A DNA stretch of 64,000 bases from Stereum hirsutum FP-91666 SS1 (lineage: Eukaryota > Basidiomycota > Agaricomycetes > Russulales > Stereaceae), in assembly GCF_000264905.1 (NCBI RefSeq), contig NW_006763131.1:3056708-3120707 (forward strand), written 5' to 3'. Numbering within the stretch: position 1 is the first letter of the stretch; each line of letters begins with the position of its first letter. Shown here in pieces: positions 22,864 to 35,001 of this stretch. Under the pieces are notes generated by a model. That model had not been told where the DNA came from, made no database searches, and worked only from the letters and a program-made list of their open reading frames with translations. Both the position numbers and the translations under genes were made by a program.

Positions 22864-23690
22864 ATGCGGCCTTTGACAGAGGAAGAGAGCAAAGCGGTTT
22901 TTACCAAACTGGCCAACTACATCGTGCGTTCTGCTCCACGGTTCTCTTCAACTTCACGCCCACTAATTTCTCGTCTCTGCAGGGGAAGAATCTTGTTCAT
23001 CTCATCGACAGACCGGACGAACCATATTGCTTTAGGCTCCAGAAGGACCGTGTATACTATGTCTCCGAGTCTTCAATGCGTCTGGGAATATCTGTCTCTC
23101 GACCAAATCTCGTCAGCCTTGGAACATGTTTTGGCAAATTCAGCAAAAGTGGCAAGTTCAAGCTGCACATCACCGCCCTTGACTACCTTGCACAATACGC
23201 TAAGTATAAGGTATGTGTACCTTAGTATTATGGCTTCTCTCTATAGTTTCTCATCTCAGCGGCAGGTTTGGATCAAACCCAATGGCGAGATGCCGTTCTT
23301 GTACGGTAATCATGTTGCAAAGGCACACTTGGGTCGAATCACGGAGGATACGCCAGAGCACCAGGGAGTGGTTGTCTACAGTATGAATGACATACCATTA
23401 GTGAGTCTCTCGTTTACGCAATGTCTGCTCCCCTGACTTAGACTGTAAAAGGGGTTTGGTGTCACGGCACGGTCGACTGTAGATACAAGAAAACTAGACC
23501 CTACAGCATACATTGTTTTCCATCAAGCGTGAGTGCAGTAAATTTTCTGTTTCAGTGCATTCATGCTTACCTCGAATTCATATACTAGGGATATTGGGGA
23601 GTACCTGCGTGATGAGGTCCGTAACATTTTCCTATCTCAGTTACTTCTGTCTGACCGTGTTGCGCGAACGCGTAGGACACCTTGTTTTGA
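22864..23690 (+). CDS. NIP7: 60S ribosome biogenesis factor NIP7
   Basis: This PUA-domain protein acts in late 27S pre-rRNA processing and 60S export competence. The ATG at 22864 gives [20 protein letters not shown], almost the family consensus. Exons then read [131 protein letters not shown] and [15 protein letters not shown] last mini-exon codes DTLF and the stop at 23688-23690. The length of about 180 residues is exactly that of the family. Introns are 50-80 bp. It shares its promoter with SEC39 and converges on the first P450. Confidence 0.95.
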
Positions 23691-24069
23691 TTCTCGAGAG
23701 ACGTATTCCCTACGCTGGTCGGGACATCCGATGTCATGGAACCCAAAGTACTACGACGTGCTCTGTTGTCCGGCAATGGACAAGAGCACTTTACTGCTTT
23801 ATTTATTTGTGGGACTGCCTTGCTTCTTGCACTCTGTATAACATCAGCTGGTCCAACGGTCCAACGCTTGTACTCATAAACATGAGCACTCTACCCTTAC
23901 CAAGTGCTGGTTTTTGCGCCGAACGGGCGCTTATCTTGGAGGCGCAATCTCACCTCGATGAAACTTCTGAATGGTGAAATTAAAAGGGGTGCTACGCTTG
24001 GATATAATAACTGTACGATGGAGCCAACTTCCAATACATCGCTGAAAAATACCTCTGCAGAGCCCTCGA
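23691..24069. other. Convergent intergenic region, NIP7 and P450 3' ends
   Basis: These 379 bases lie between converging stop codons. I see nothing recognisable. Confidence 0.5.
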
Positions 24070-26786
24070 CTAGCTGCTTGTAGACTCGGCTGCTTCTCCC
24101 AATCTGACCCACAGGCCACCCTATAGAAAATAATCGGTGAGCGTCCGCACACAGACCGCAAGCTGGATGACTTACATCAATAAACATTGTCAGGTTAGAC
24201 TTGGGCCACAATTTCTCGACGCTTTGTCTCCCAGGAACATCAGCCCAAGAGGCGGGAGGGATCGATTTCGGCGGCTGAACGTCTTGTGCCAGGGACACCG
24301 ACGAGAAGTTCTGGAGAAGACGGACTAGCATTATGGACGCTTCATTATACGCAAACTGGAATGAGAACAGACATCAGTATGGCATTGTAAGTATCGGAGA
24401 CCGTTTGGGAGACGAGCACGTACTTGTTGTCCGAGACAGATCCTAGGCCCGGCATTGAAGGGAACGAAGATGAAGGGATTGTGAGTTAGGTATTGCTGCA
24501 GCCTTGCGTCGATGAAACGATCTGGGTCGAACTCGATTGCTGGATAAATCGGTCAGTCAGTACAGTTTACTCATGCGCGTTGAGACTTGGGCCTAACCAT
24601 CAGGACCCCATAGGTCCTTCAAAGACAGTGAGTGGAAAATTAACGTAAGCACAAGAAGACGAAGGCTGGCAATGCTTACAGCTCGACGGTGCATCACGAA
24701 CACAGAATACAAGACCCTACAATCTGGTCACTACATAATTCCTCAGGTGATAGATTATTGGAACATACGAAGTGCCGCGGGATATGTAAAATGGCTGTTC
24801 TCCGGGTGCTCCAGGTAGTGTCGTATCCCTGTTAGCATTCCTGTAGGTCCAGTCGATGAGACAGACCTTCCCCCATGTCAAGAAGTTGAGAAGCGTACCT
24901 CAAGTTGAACGGACTGAGGTAGTGCATAGTACTCAGTCTCAAATTCGTCGGAAAGACGCAAGGTACTTACACTGGTGGATAGAGTCGCAAGGTTTCTGTG
25001 GACGTAGATAGTTATGAAGGGTGTTATCGCCGAGTCCAACGATACTCACCGTTCAGGAATGCTCGCATATACTTCATCCCTCTTAGTTCCTCATACGTAG
25101 GGGCCCTCGATGGCCCAACGGTCTCTAGGACTTCAGCGCGCAGACGCTGAAGCACATGGGGATGCTCTGCAAGCATATATACGCCAAAACTAAGTAAAGC
25201 AGCCGTCTGTGAGAGTGTCAAGTCAGACTATCAGCTCCGAACAAACGGCAAACTGTTGGACGAGTTTACAGTGTCTCTTCCGGCCGTCATTAGATTAAGA
25301 CACTCGTCCCTGAGCACCTTGATGTCTGCAATGGTATTCGCTTCAGAATGGCCAATGAAAGGATGAAGTGAACCTGCCGCACCATCGGTCGACTTGACCA
25401 TATGCTGTAAGAACGTCTCTTCGTCATTCTCCGCATCAGTGAATGACTCGCCCTTCTTCTGCATAGCGCTCTGTAAGATAGGATCGACAAACCCCATGAG
25501 AACCTTCATGTCGTCTTCCGTCTGGTCCTTCCAGAGCTCCATCAAGGGCCACCAGGCCCCAAAGAAGAAACGGGTCATAACCCGGAATTGTACTTGGGCG
25601 AATGAAGCTGCGACTAGATTCGATGGGTGCATGAGTTCGGAAGTGCTGCTGGGTGCCGATGGGTAAGGCAAGCCTGCTGACAATGAGCTAACGTCGGACG
25701 CGAAAAGGAACTCGGTAGTTGTGTCCAAAGTAAAGCGTGAAGCCAAGTCCTGAAGAAAGAGGGGTTCAGTGGCCTTGGGTGCGAAACCAAATAAGTGAGG
25801 GATGGAGACCTGCTTACCTGGAAGTCGATAGGGAAACCAGTGCGTAAGCGTTCTTTGGCCAGCGTGATAGACGCCATGGCATGCCTATCGAAGTTCTCGA
25901 AGTCAGAGATTCGGTCCTTAGTGAAGAAAGGTCGGGTCATCGTCCGGTGATATCTGTCAAAGAAGGTTGGCTGAGTTCTGGCACATAGTAAAAAAAAAGT
26001 GAACGTTTCTTTACTTCCACATGTCGCCTTTTCCACCAGTTAGCCGCATAGTAGACCTGAGTGGTTAGATATGAGCGACGGGCGTACCGTCAGAGTTGAA
26101 TACCCCCGTGCCCAAGACCGAGTATAGCTGATCATGCAAAGTTGTTCCTTATGGACAGAGAGAATATCAGCCATGCTTGAGAATAAGCGATCGAGTAACT
26201 GAAACGGCATTCACCCTTCTCCCAACAATCAAAGTTTGTGGCGAGGAGTGCCTGTGAAAGCGCAGCAAATATGTTCAGACCTCCTTAGCAGATGACTGAA
26301 TACGAGTCACGGCGTACCTTGACGTGGTGCGGTTCCACGGTCATGACCCGCTCGTCAAACCCCGCACGAACATAGAATGTATGACCGTACTTCGCGATCC
26401 ATTCCCAAGCTGTGTCGCCTATATGAAGCCACCGATGGTCATCCCACAATCCATACAGGTTCAGCCTCCAAACACGTACCAGGATAGCCGTTCATGAAAC
26501 CGTTAAATGTCTTCCAGAAATTTCCAAGGTAAAGAGGCCATTTGTCTTCGACCACAGGAGGAACAACTGCGCCTATGGCAGCTGCATGACGTTTATCCAT
26601 GAAAAACCTCCACTCTCGGCGCAGTACCACAAGAATAGAGAAAGAGAGAGGTACAATCGTCCATCTTGGCAGGATGCCGTTGCTATGATGTTGAACCAAG
26701 TACCCACCGAAGTAAAAGAAGAAGGAAGAGAAAAATATGCCCGGTGAATTCTTAAATACAAAACGTATTCCCGGAGAAATCTTCAT
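24070..26786 (-). CDS. Membrane cytochrome P450, CYP63-like (paralogue 1)
   Basis: This is a microsomal haem monooxygenase. The N-terminus (ATG at 26786) has two hydrophobic segments ([29 protein letters not shown]) before [15 protein letters not shown]. Later blocks are [40 protein letters not shown], the I-helix [19 protein letters not shown], the K-helix [10 protein letters not shown] (split by an intron), PFNLR, and the haem loop [17 protein letters not shown] with its Cys ligand. The C-terminal exon reads [16 protein letters not shown] with TAG at 24070-24072. More than ten introns are present, including 13-nt and 15-nt exons. The FTL(D)[15 protein letters not shown] pattern is typical of basidiomycete CYP63 enzymes, some of which hydroxylate alkanes, fatty acids and aromatics; the substrate here is unknown. 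No inactivating change was seen in the motifs checked. Confidence 0.9.
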
Positions 26787-27352
26787 TGAATCCGCTCAGT
26801 CGTGGAGTCCAAGCTCGGGGAGGTGAACTGTCTAGAGATTCAGGAAGAAGAGGCGCTCGACCTGGAACTTATAAATTATCCCCATTTTATAACACCGTGT
26901 CCTTCGTCCTATGACGTGCACTTCATTAGAAGGCCGCATGTTGACTGCAGTCTTATGATATCCTTCGGATGATCTCGGGGATGACAAACTACGTGGAACA
27001 GACTGAACTCCGGTATTGGCGCGCTTCAAACGGTTCTTGCCATGCCCATGAAGCAGAGCTGTTCAGTCAGGTCAACGGCAGTGAGTCGAGGGTTAGGAAT
27101 GGCGGAGATCAAATACATCCCATTGGCCTGCGAGGCTCAGGAGCTCCGAGGACCCGCAAGTAAGACAATTCGCGGAGGTTATCCGAAGCATAGTCGAAAA
27201 ATTCTGGACATGGTTGCTGGAAGAATATAAGTACACTCGTAGCAGAAAAGCACGAAGAGTCAAGATACAAGACGTTGATACAATGCGGTTACTCGCTTCA
27301 CTTCCTAGACAACAGCGATCTTTGATGGGATGGCGGACAGTTGGCATCGCTT
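26787..27352. other. Spacer between tandem P450 genes
   Basis: These 566 bases hold the promoter of paralogue 1 and the 3' end of paralogue 2. A TATA-like element (TTATAAATT on the + strand near 26868-26876) lies about 85 bp upstream of the ATG at 26786. No remnant of a third P450 was recognised. Confidence 0.5.
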
Positions 27353-30144
27353 TCACGTCGTCGCCTTTGCTTCCTCGGCTTCTCCAAGTCTTACCCAAAG
27401 ACCACCCTGGAGCAGAAGAGAGCCCTATATCAACCTCGACAGTACATGGACGAAAACGTAGAAAAACACTCACATCGACAAACATCGTCAGATGCGTCCC
27501 AGGACGAACTTTCTCGATACTCTGTCGCCCCGGAACATCAGCCCACGACTCCGGAGGAATGGTCTTGGGTGGTTGCGCCTCTCTCGCCAATGACACGGAC
27601 GAGAAATTCTGGAGTAGGCGAACTATCATGAAGGACGCTTCGTTGTAGGCGAACTGGTGCCCAGGATGGGATGTGGAAGGTAAGGGCAGGCAAAACGTGG
27701 AATAGTACGGCACATGCGTACCTGCTGGCCCAAACAGATCCGTGGGCCTGCGTTAAAGGGAACGAAGATGAAAGGGTTGGGTGTGAGATACTTCTGGACC
27801 CTGGCGTCAATGAAACGGCTAGGATCAAACTCGAGAGCTGAAAAGACAATTATCAGTAATTCGAAGGACTCAAGTACTCAACGAGGCGCACCATCGGGAC
27901 CCCAGAGGTCCTGATTAGATGGAAGTCAGCTTTGATGACGAGAAATATATATAGGGGATCTCACCGTTCGGCGATGCATCATGAATACAGAGTAAACGGC
28001 TCTGCGGCATAACAGTATCAGTTTCGTAGTCAAAGACTAATACTAGCACACTCACTTTGTTCCTGTAGGTATGTAGATAGGCTCTTCACCGGGTAGAGAT
28101 GGAAGAGTTGTCGGCTTGTTTGCACTCCTGTATCGTTTGCAGGTTGAACGACAACACCGAGGACATTAAACTGCTGTCAACGTACCTCACATCGAACGGG
28201 CTGTGTTACCGAAGGATCTTGCTATGAGAATCACGACTGGAAAGGATGTGAGAAGACATACACAGGAGGATACAGCCTCAATGTCTCTGAAAATCATACG
28301 TCAGATCTGGCGAAAGAAAGGGGAAAGATGGGAACTCACCGTTGAGGAACGCCCGAAGATACTTCATGTTCCTTAACTCATCGTATGTTGGTGCTTTAGT
28401 CCATCCTACCGTCTCAGCAATTTCTGATCGAAGGCGCTTTAGAATATCGGGATGTTGTGAGAGCATATAGAAGCCAAAACTGAGGAGTGAGGCAGTCTGC
28501 GAGTCGTAGTTTGAGCACCATTTAAAAGTACAGACAATCAATTATTTTGACACTCTGCGTACCGTATCTCTGCCTGAATTCCAACGATGAGAGCGTTAGG
28601 AAGGTCCATCACTGGCGAGTGAATGCATAACGTTTACCTGCGATCATGATGTTCAGAATTTCATCACGAAGGACAGTTATATCTATTATCGAAGTGGTAA
28701 GAAGATGTTCTATACTTTGAAGCAATTGCATTGCCCACCATCAGTGAAGTTGACCATATGCTCCAGGAATGTCTCAGTCTCGCCAACCTTCCCCGTACCT
28801 CCAACCGCCGCTTCCACTCCCTTCATCTCTTGCTTCTTATTCAAAGCATCAGCCAATATGGGATCAATAAACTTGCCAATGATCTTCATATGTGCCTTAG
28901 TGTTGTCGCCAAATATCTCAACCAGAGGCCACAGTGACCCAAAGAATGTACGCTTGGCAATTTCGATTTGAGCTTGAGCGAAAGAAGTGGCAAATTGGTT
29001 GGCAGGATGAGTTTCATTGTTGAATTTGGTAGCATGCGGCGTGTTGGATGGATAAGGCAAGCCGGTAGATAGAGAATGGACGTCGGTGTCGAAGAGAAAT
29101 TCGGTGGCGGAATCAAGAGTGAAACGAGATACCAAATCCTGGAAGATTACAGGGATGAGTTCACTTCATGAGTCTGCCCGCGAGCGAAATTAGAACTTGC
29201 TTGGAAGTCGATGGGGAACCCAGCTCGTAGGCGGTCTTTTGCTAGCATAATCGCAGCCGTTGCGTGGCGGTCGAAGTTCTCGAAGTCCGTGATACGCTCC
29301 TTGCTGAAGAAAGGTCTTGTCATACTTCGGTGAAACCTGGCATAATTCAATCAGTTTGTTTGAGCCGATCAACTCGGAATACCGATCTTACTTCCACATA
29401 TCGCCTGTTCGAGAAATGTCGCTCAGGTAGAGTACAGTAAAATGGTGACGGACGGACTTACCATCGGCATTGAACACTCCTGTTCCAAGAACAGAATGCA
29501 TCTGATGGATAAAGACAGGCCCTATGATGCCGGCTAAGGTTATGTTGCCATACAGATTTACCCTATGCATTACCTTTGTCCCAACAGTCGAAGTTTGTAG
29601 CCAGGATTGACTGCAAAGATGATACACCGTACTATGTATAAGCTTCGGTATATTTACATCCTCGTGTGAAGTTCCCACCTTGACGTGGTGTGGTTCGATG
29701 GTGATCATCCTCTCGTCAGAGCCTGTGCGGACGCGATAGGTATAACCTAACTTCGCGACCCACTCCCACATTTTGTCGCCTGAGAAGATTAATCAGAAAC
29801 GTCAAGGAGGTGAATAAGTGTTAAGACGAACCAGGATACCCATGCAGGAAGCTCTCGAGCATAGCCGCCAGGATACCAAGGTGGAATGGCCATTTATCAG
29901 GGATAAGAGGTGGAATGACTGCGCCCATAGAGGCCGCCGTGCGCCGGTACCTGAAAAGACTCCATTCGAGACGGAGCACACCTAAGTAGGGTACTACTAC
30001 GATGGCGAGGGGAACGATAGCCCATCGAGGGAAAGCGCCTCCAGTCTTGTTATACAAGAAGTCGCTGCCAAAGTAGAGCAAGACCGAGAGGGATATTATC
30101 GCAGGTGCGTTCGTGATTAAGAATCGAACTCCGGGCGAAAACAT
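27353..30144 (-). CDS. Membrane cytochrome P450, CYP63-like (paralogue 2)
   Basis: This is a tandem copy of the neighbouring P450 with the same order of exons and motifs. The start at 30144 gives a hydrophobic N-terminus ([37 protein letters not shown]). It continues with [56 protein letters not shown]-helix [20 protein letters not shown]-helix [15 protein letters not shown], and haem loop [17 protein letters not shown]. The last exon ends [20 protein letters not shown] at 27353-27355. An additional intron relative to paralogue 1 cuts inside AG/RDT and leaves an 11-nt exon at 28563-28573. All key residues (I-helix Thr, ExxR, Cys ligand) remain. Substrate is unknown. Confidence 0.9.
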
Positions 30145-31002
30145 GATGTTTCCAGTTGAGTTACACCGTTACAAGTCGTGATACAATTTATCGTTCAATG
30201 TTGGGTGATGAGCTTGAGAGCAGGTCGTGGTGACCCGCAATCTATAAGTGGGGGAAGGAAGGATCGTGATTAAAAACGGTTCTTCGGGCGGTTTTGGGCA
30301 AAGTAAGACCGGATGGGCACATCAAACGGATGGAACGCTGGATCACCACGCCCACGTACGTGGACAATACGTGGAGCTCGTCCTCACTATGTAGTGATGT
30401 CAGATGGACCACGATGAGGGTCACTAGTGAAGATGAAATCAAAGGTCGTTTCAGATGACTTGTCTTGGGCATTGAGCCTGAGAGTCTTGTGACAAAATTA
30501 CCAAGCTGAAGAGGGGTATTGGCTACCCAGAGAACGCGCGGCCCAGTGACTATGATGCGGCATCGGGAAAGAGCAAATGTCAAGATACCAAGAACAGCTG
30601 ATAACGCTATTGTTCATGCTACTTGCGACGGCCCTCGTACAATCCGTAGAGTGAAGAAGGAGTCGAATTAGACCTTATATGTTTCAAGTTTACTTGAAAC
30701 TCGTTGGCGGAAGATCTGTCCGATCTGCCAATGAGATTTCGCGAAAAATTCCAAGTTTTCACTAACATATAAGCCCTATTGAAAGAAAAAGAACTGAAAG
30801 CTTGAGTGAATGTTTGGACCGGCCACAGCCGCCGATGCGGAAGTCCGGATGTGGCAAGAGCCGACGGTCGGCGAACGCTTCAGTGGCGCGCGACAACGCA
30901 CAAGTGCCTGTGGTTGACTGTCCTCAACTTGACTGCTTACTAGTATCAATCGCATTTCTGGCTGGCTCTGGGCTCGAGCTTTGTCTTCCCATAAAGCAAA
31001 CT
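30145..31002. other. Divergent intergenic region, P450 paralogue 2 and NRDE2
   Basis: This 858-base promoter region holds one 20-bp palindrome (listed separately) and short open frames without recognisable content. The frame that runs into NRDE2 from 30802 is best read as 5' UTR. Confidence 0.5.
30681..30700. promoter_or_regulatory. 20-bp palindrome between P450 and NRDE2
   Basis: GTTTCAAGT (30681-30689) and ACTTGAAAC (30692-30700) are exact reverse complements around a TT. The site is 302 bp upstream of the NRDE2 start codon. It could be an operator for a dimeric factor or a hairpin; I recognise no known consensus. Confidence 0.35.
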
Positions 31003-34000
31003 ATGGCAGCTCCGTCGTTCTCCTCCTTCCAACCGCCATCATTCTCGTCATTCCCTGACCTCGAGCAAGGGCCAAGCAAGCGTGGCGCTGAGCCCTCCCG
31101 AGACGACGAACGGCGGACAAAACGTAGCCGGGACAAGCAGGATCACGATGATCAGTCGAAGAAACATAAACACCACAGGTCGCACCGTAAAGACCGTCAT
31201 ACATCCGAGGATCGTTCTAGCAGGCGAAAGGGACCATCTGGGGAGGACAGAGATTCGCGGAGGCATGATCGGCTGAGGGAACGAGAGAAGGGGCGGGATA
31301 GGGACGATAGTAGAGATCCAGGGAAGTCTGTGGAGATGAGGTCTGCCCTTGACGATGAACGTATTAAAGAGGAGGAAGACAGAACACGACACCATGGCGA
31401 GCTGCCGCCATCCCAGGTAGATTTGACCCGACCGTTGTTCTATTCGGACAAGAAGGGAGATGCGTTGAACGTCCGCTATGGTGGTCTATATGCGGGTGAC
31501 GTACCCAAGTATCGTTTAGTGGGATGTACGTCTTTCGTCTCATTTATGCCCGGCTGCTAATAATGCAGAAGGGGGTAAGAAGGTCTTAGGATTGCCCAAT
31601 GCGTGGACTGCTGTGCATAGGAGCAATAGAGGTATCGAAGTTACTGTTGGAGGGAAGCGAAAGGTAGGCCTGCTAGACACTTCCATGTACATAATGACTC
31701 AACTATAATCGACGTGATAGATGCCCTCCATTACCGACCGAAGCTCGCGAGACCTACTCAATACTGCACCTTCCCGCCGACTTGTCGCCTCCGCCGAAAG
31801 CGCACGGAAATACACAGAAATCGACGGTGTCATCAAACTCCCCACCTCTCGTCGCAAGCAAGCCCACAATGACCAGTCGTATCGCGATATCGAGCTTCCA
31901 AACGAAGACGCGGACTCTGACTTTGACTTTTCCTCTGCTTCCGAGGTGGAGAGTTCTGAAGATGATGAGGCGGAAAACGTGACACTTACAGCACACCAGG
32001 AGAAGACGAAAGCGCTCGAGCAACGGCTGAAAGCAGATTCTTCCTCGGTATCGACCTGGCTCACACTTCTCTCTCACAACTTGTCTCAAGTCCCAATTAC
32101 CATCAAGAACGCGATCAAAGCGCGCTCTGAGATCACGATATCTATCCTTGCTCGTGCCCCCAAGTCTATCCCCAATTCAACGACGTTACGGCTCCGGTAC
32201 CTACAGGCTGGAGAAGCGGTGTGGCACGCTAACCAGCTCACGGACGAATGGGAAGCCGCGCTCAAAGACGGAGATTCTGAACTTTGGCACTCCTGGGCGG
32301 ATTGGAGGATTCGCAAGAATGTCGGTGGGCTTGATGGGATTGTCGAGGATGCTCAAAGAGTACTTGAGCGGTTGAAGACCGAGTTAGATAAATTGAGGAT
32401 CCTCTGGCGGATAGCGATCGCTTTTAGACATGCTGGTATGAGCTGTCTTACACTGCGTACGGATAACACTTTACTGAGATACCGGAATATAGGTTTTATC
32501 GAGCGTGCTATGGCATTGATGCAGGCGCAAGCAGAGCTGACGTTTCATCTACCGTCTTCTCTCGCTGGACTACCTCTCGATGCACAAACAAGCGCTCTGG
32601 AAGAGTTCTGGGAGTCCGAAGTGCCCCGCATCGGGGAAGCCAACGCACAGGGGTGGGCATCATGGCTTGCAGCTGGTCAACCTGAATACAATCCTACTGC
32701 ACCGTCACGAAATTCACAAACATCCACTCCTTCGACCAAATCTGACCCCTTCAGACGCTGGGCCCAGGGTGAGGTGTCCGCAGATAACGTGCTACGCCCT
32801 TCTTTACGCTCTACGGATCCCGAGGCGGACGACGACCCCTACGCGACGATCCTCTTCACTGATATCCAGCCATTCCTTTGCTCGTTGACATCCACTCGTG
32901 CCAAGCATACATTTCGACTCATATGGCTATCCTTCCTCGGCCTCCATGTCCCCGGGTTGGAACGTTCCTTTTTCTCCACGTCCGATAATCTCGATGACAG
33001 GTGGTGTGAGAACCATCTGACATCGCCGTACTACTTGTCCTCCATCTATCCGAGCATCACACAAACGCGAATGATCACGGCGGAATCTCACGCTGGGGTC
33101 CTCGTTGGTCCCGAGGAGGTCTATGAGGACGGATTTGGGCCGGTGAAGAATTGGGGGTATCGTGTCGTTGGGCCGCTCGATAGCTTTGGGAGACAGAAGT
33201 GGGGGATGTGGACGAAGGAAGACGTGCAGGGCGTTAATCAAGACTTTGTCAGACGCTTCTTCGAACAGTGCCGACTGGGACAAGACGATGTCGAATGGGA
33301 TGTACTGGCATTGGCGTTCGAGGCGGTGGTCAATATCAAAGGGTATGCTCTTGACCTTTGAGCTCGTAGTCTTGCTCTGAATTCATCTCCGTTGTATAGT
33401 GCTTTAAAGCTCTCACAATCGTTCCTGGATGTCGACCGCGATTCTCTTCCACGCTGGGCTGCTCACGCTCGTTTGGAACGAAGACGCGGCAAGGCGGACA
33501 AGGCGCGTCAGGTCTACCAAACCGTTCTCTCGACTGTCACGCCACAGAACCGGCTCAGCGCAGGACCCTTGTGGTGGGACTGGACAGAGATGGAATGGCT
33601 AGCAGGCCATGCGGACGCCGCAATGCAAGTCATCATGCAATGCACCGGCCTGAAAGGTGGTGCTGGCGCCGGAGGGGTGGTAGTATTGCGTGCGCGGCGT
33701 GTTTTGGAGGACACGGTGAAGGATATACCGCCAATGCTGTGGAAGGTACGCGAGGCGTGGGTGAAGATTTCTGCGTTGCTCGAACTGCTGAGTGCCACAT
33801 CGACAACGACTTTCCCTGCATTCCTTTCGGGGCCGATTCGAGTCCGGGATGGATCGGAGGCCGAGGAGAGTTCGGCGGTCGCCTCGCTGCATATGCTCTA
33901 CAATCATGTTGTCACGCTGAAGAGTACGGCGAGGCCAGGCGTTCTGAGACAACGCCTGGAACACGCTATTCGTGCTTACCCCAACAACACGGCGATACTG

Positions 34001-34664
34001 GCCATGTTTTTGGAAGTACAGAAGGGGCAGGGGGTTTGGGGTAAGGTGAGGGAGTTGATAGGAGAGGATGGTGAAGGCGACGGGGGAGAAGCGAAGGGCG
34101 TAGCCAGAAGGGTGGCCGATGTCTGGTTGGCTCGCTGGGAGAAAGGCAGGTGGGAGTGGGAGATCGAGAGGACCCGAAGTGGTCTGAATGCCGCCATGGA
34201 CGATGAACGGTACGCTTTACTTCCCTGATGTGCACAATAATTTCTCACTGTCACGCAGGACAAGGGGGAGTGCTGTCCTATGGCGTCTGTTCGTGGAGTT
34301 TGAGATACAGGCGGGCCAATTGAAACGAGCGAAGGATGTGCTCTTCCGGGCCGTAGCTCAATGTCCTGGAGTGAAAGGTATGCACGATGTCGAATCGTAT
34401 CATTGTTGACTGATTTATCTAACAATGGCCCGAACTGCAGAACTCTACCTGCTTGCATTCGATCCACTCCGGGACGTCTTTGCGCCACACGAATTGCACG
34501 CGCTCGGTGAAACAATGATAGAGCGCGGGATACGAATGAGATCAGGCCTAGACGAGGCTTTGGATGGGATTGAGCTAGGAGGGGGCAGAGAAGAAGGCGA
34601 GAACAGTGACGAAGATGAGATAGAGTACAATGCAAGGGAGCTCAGGCGATTGAAGCCGTACTGA
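31003..34664 (+). CDS. NRDE2: NRDE2-family nuclear RNA regulator
   Basis: In animals and fission yeast this protein works in nuclear RNA surveillance and silencing with the Mtr4 helicase. The chosen start at 31003 gives MAAPSFSSFQPPSFSSFPDL, the typical opening of the family. Next is an Arg/Asp/Lys/His-rich segment of about 120 residues (RDRDDSRDPGK and similar), then the conserved block PLFYSDKKGDALNVRYGGLY with DVPKYRLVG, and WTAVHRSNRGIEVTVGGKRK. The NRDE2 domain of HAT-like repeats follows (TWLTLLSHNLSQVPITIKNA, RLRYLQAGEAVWHANQLTDE, LRILWRIAIAFRHAG, SLPRWAAHARLERRRGKADK, RQVYQTVLSTV, LWWDWTEMEWLAGHADAAMQ), ending in AKDVLFRAVAQCPGVK, LYLLAFDPL and RELRRLKPY. It has about eight short introns. 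Length is roughly 1,100 residues. Confidence 0.92.
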
Positions 34665-35001
34665 ATAAAATGCTATGAATTGTGGCGGTGGCCACCGGCG
34701 CATGGCGCTATCACGTGGTGTGACAGTGTATTGCCATGAGCCTTTCGTCTGGACGTCGTCTTCGTTTCTCCCCGCAACATCAACCGCCCTCGCTTTCGAG
34801 CTTCAAGCTTCAGCAGCACATCCTCAGCAACATTCGCAGTCTTTCATTATTTCTAAGCCGTGTAGACCACTCTCCGCACGGCCTTTGTCCTCTTTCGCTT
34901 TCTTCATACCTCATACTTGGTCTACTTCACACCTCCCCCGCCCACGGGGGCAGGCTCTAATCTACTTTGTTTCGCACTACCATTCGACTAGTATTCGAAT
35001 C

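Noticed and set aside
23513..23977. 154-codon + strand frame at the NIP7 3' end
   Set aside because: It overlaps the last NIP7 exons in a wrong frame; NIP7 ends normally with DTLF at 23690.
30802..31002. In-frame extension upstream of NRDE2
   Set aside because: The family normally begins near PSFSSFPDL; the ATG at 31003 gives exactly that, so the extension is read as 5' UTR.
34675..35001. Upstream extension of the Byr4-like open frame
   Set aside because: The leader is Ser/His-rich without helical or conserved pattern, and the conserved acidic start (PDADFDIPDG) follows the ATG at 35002.
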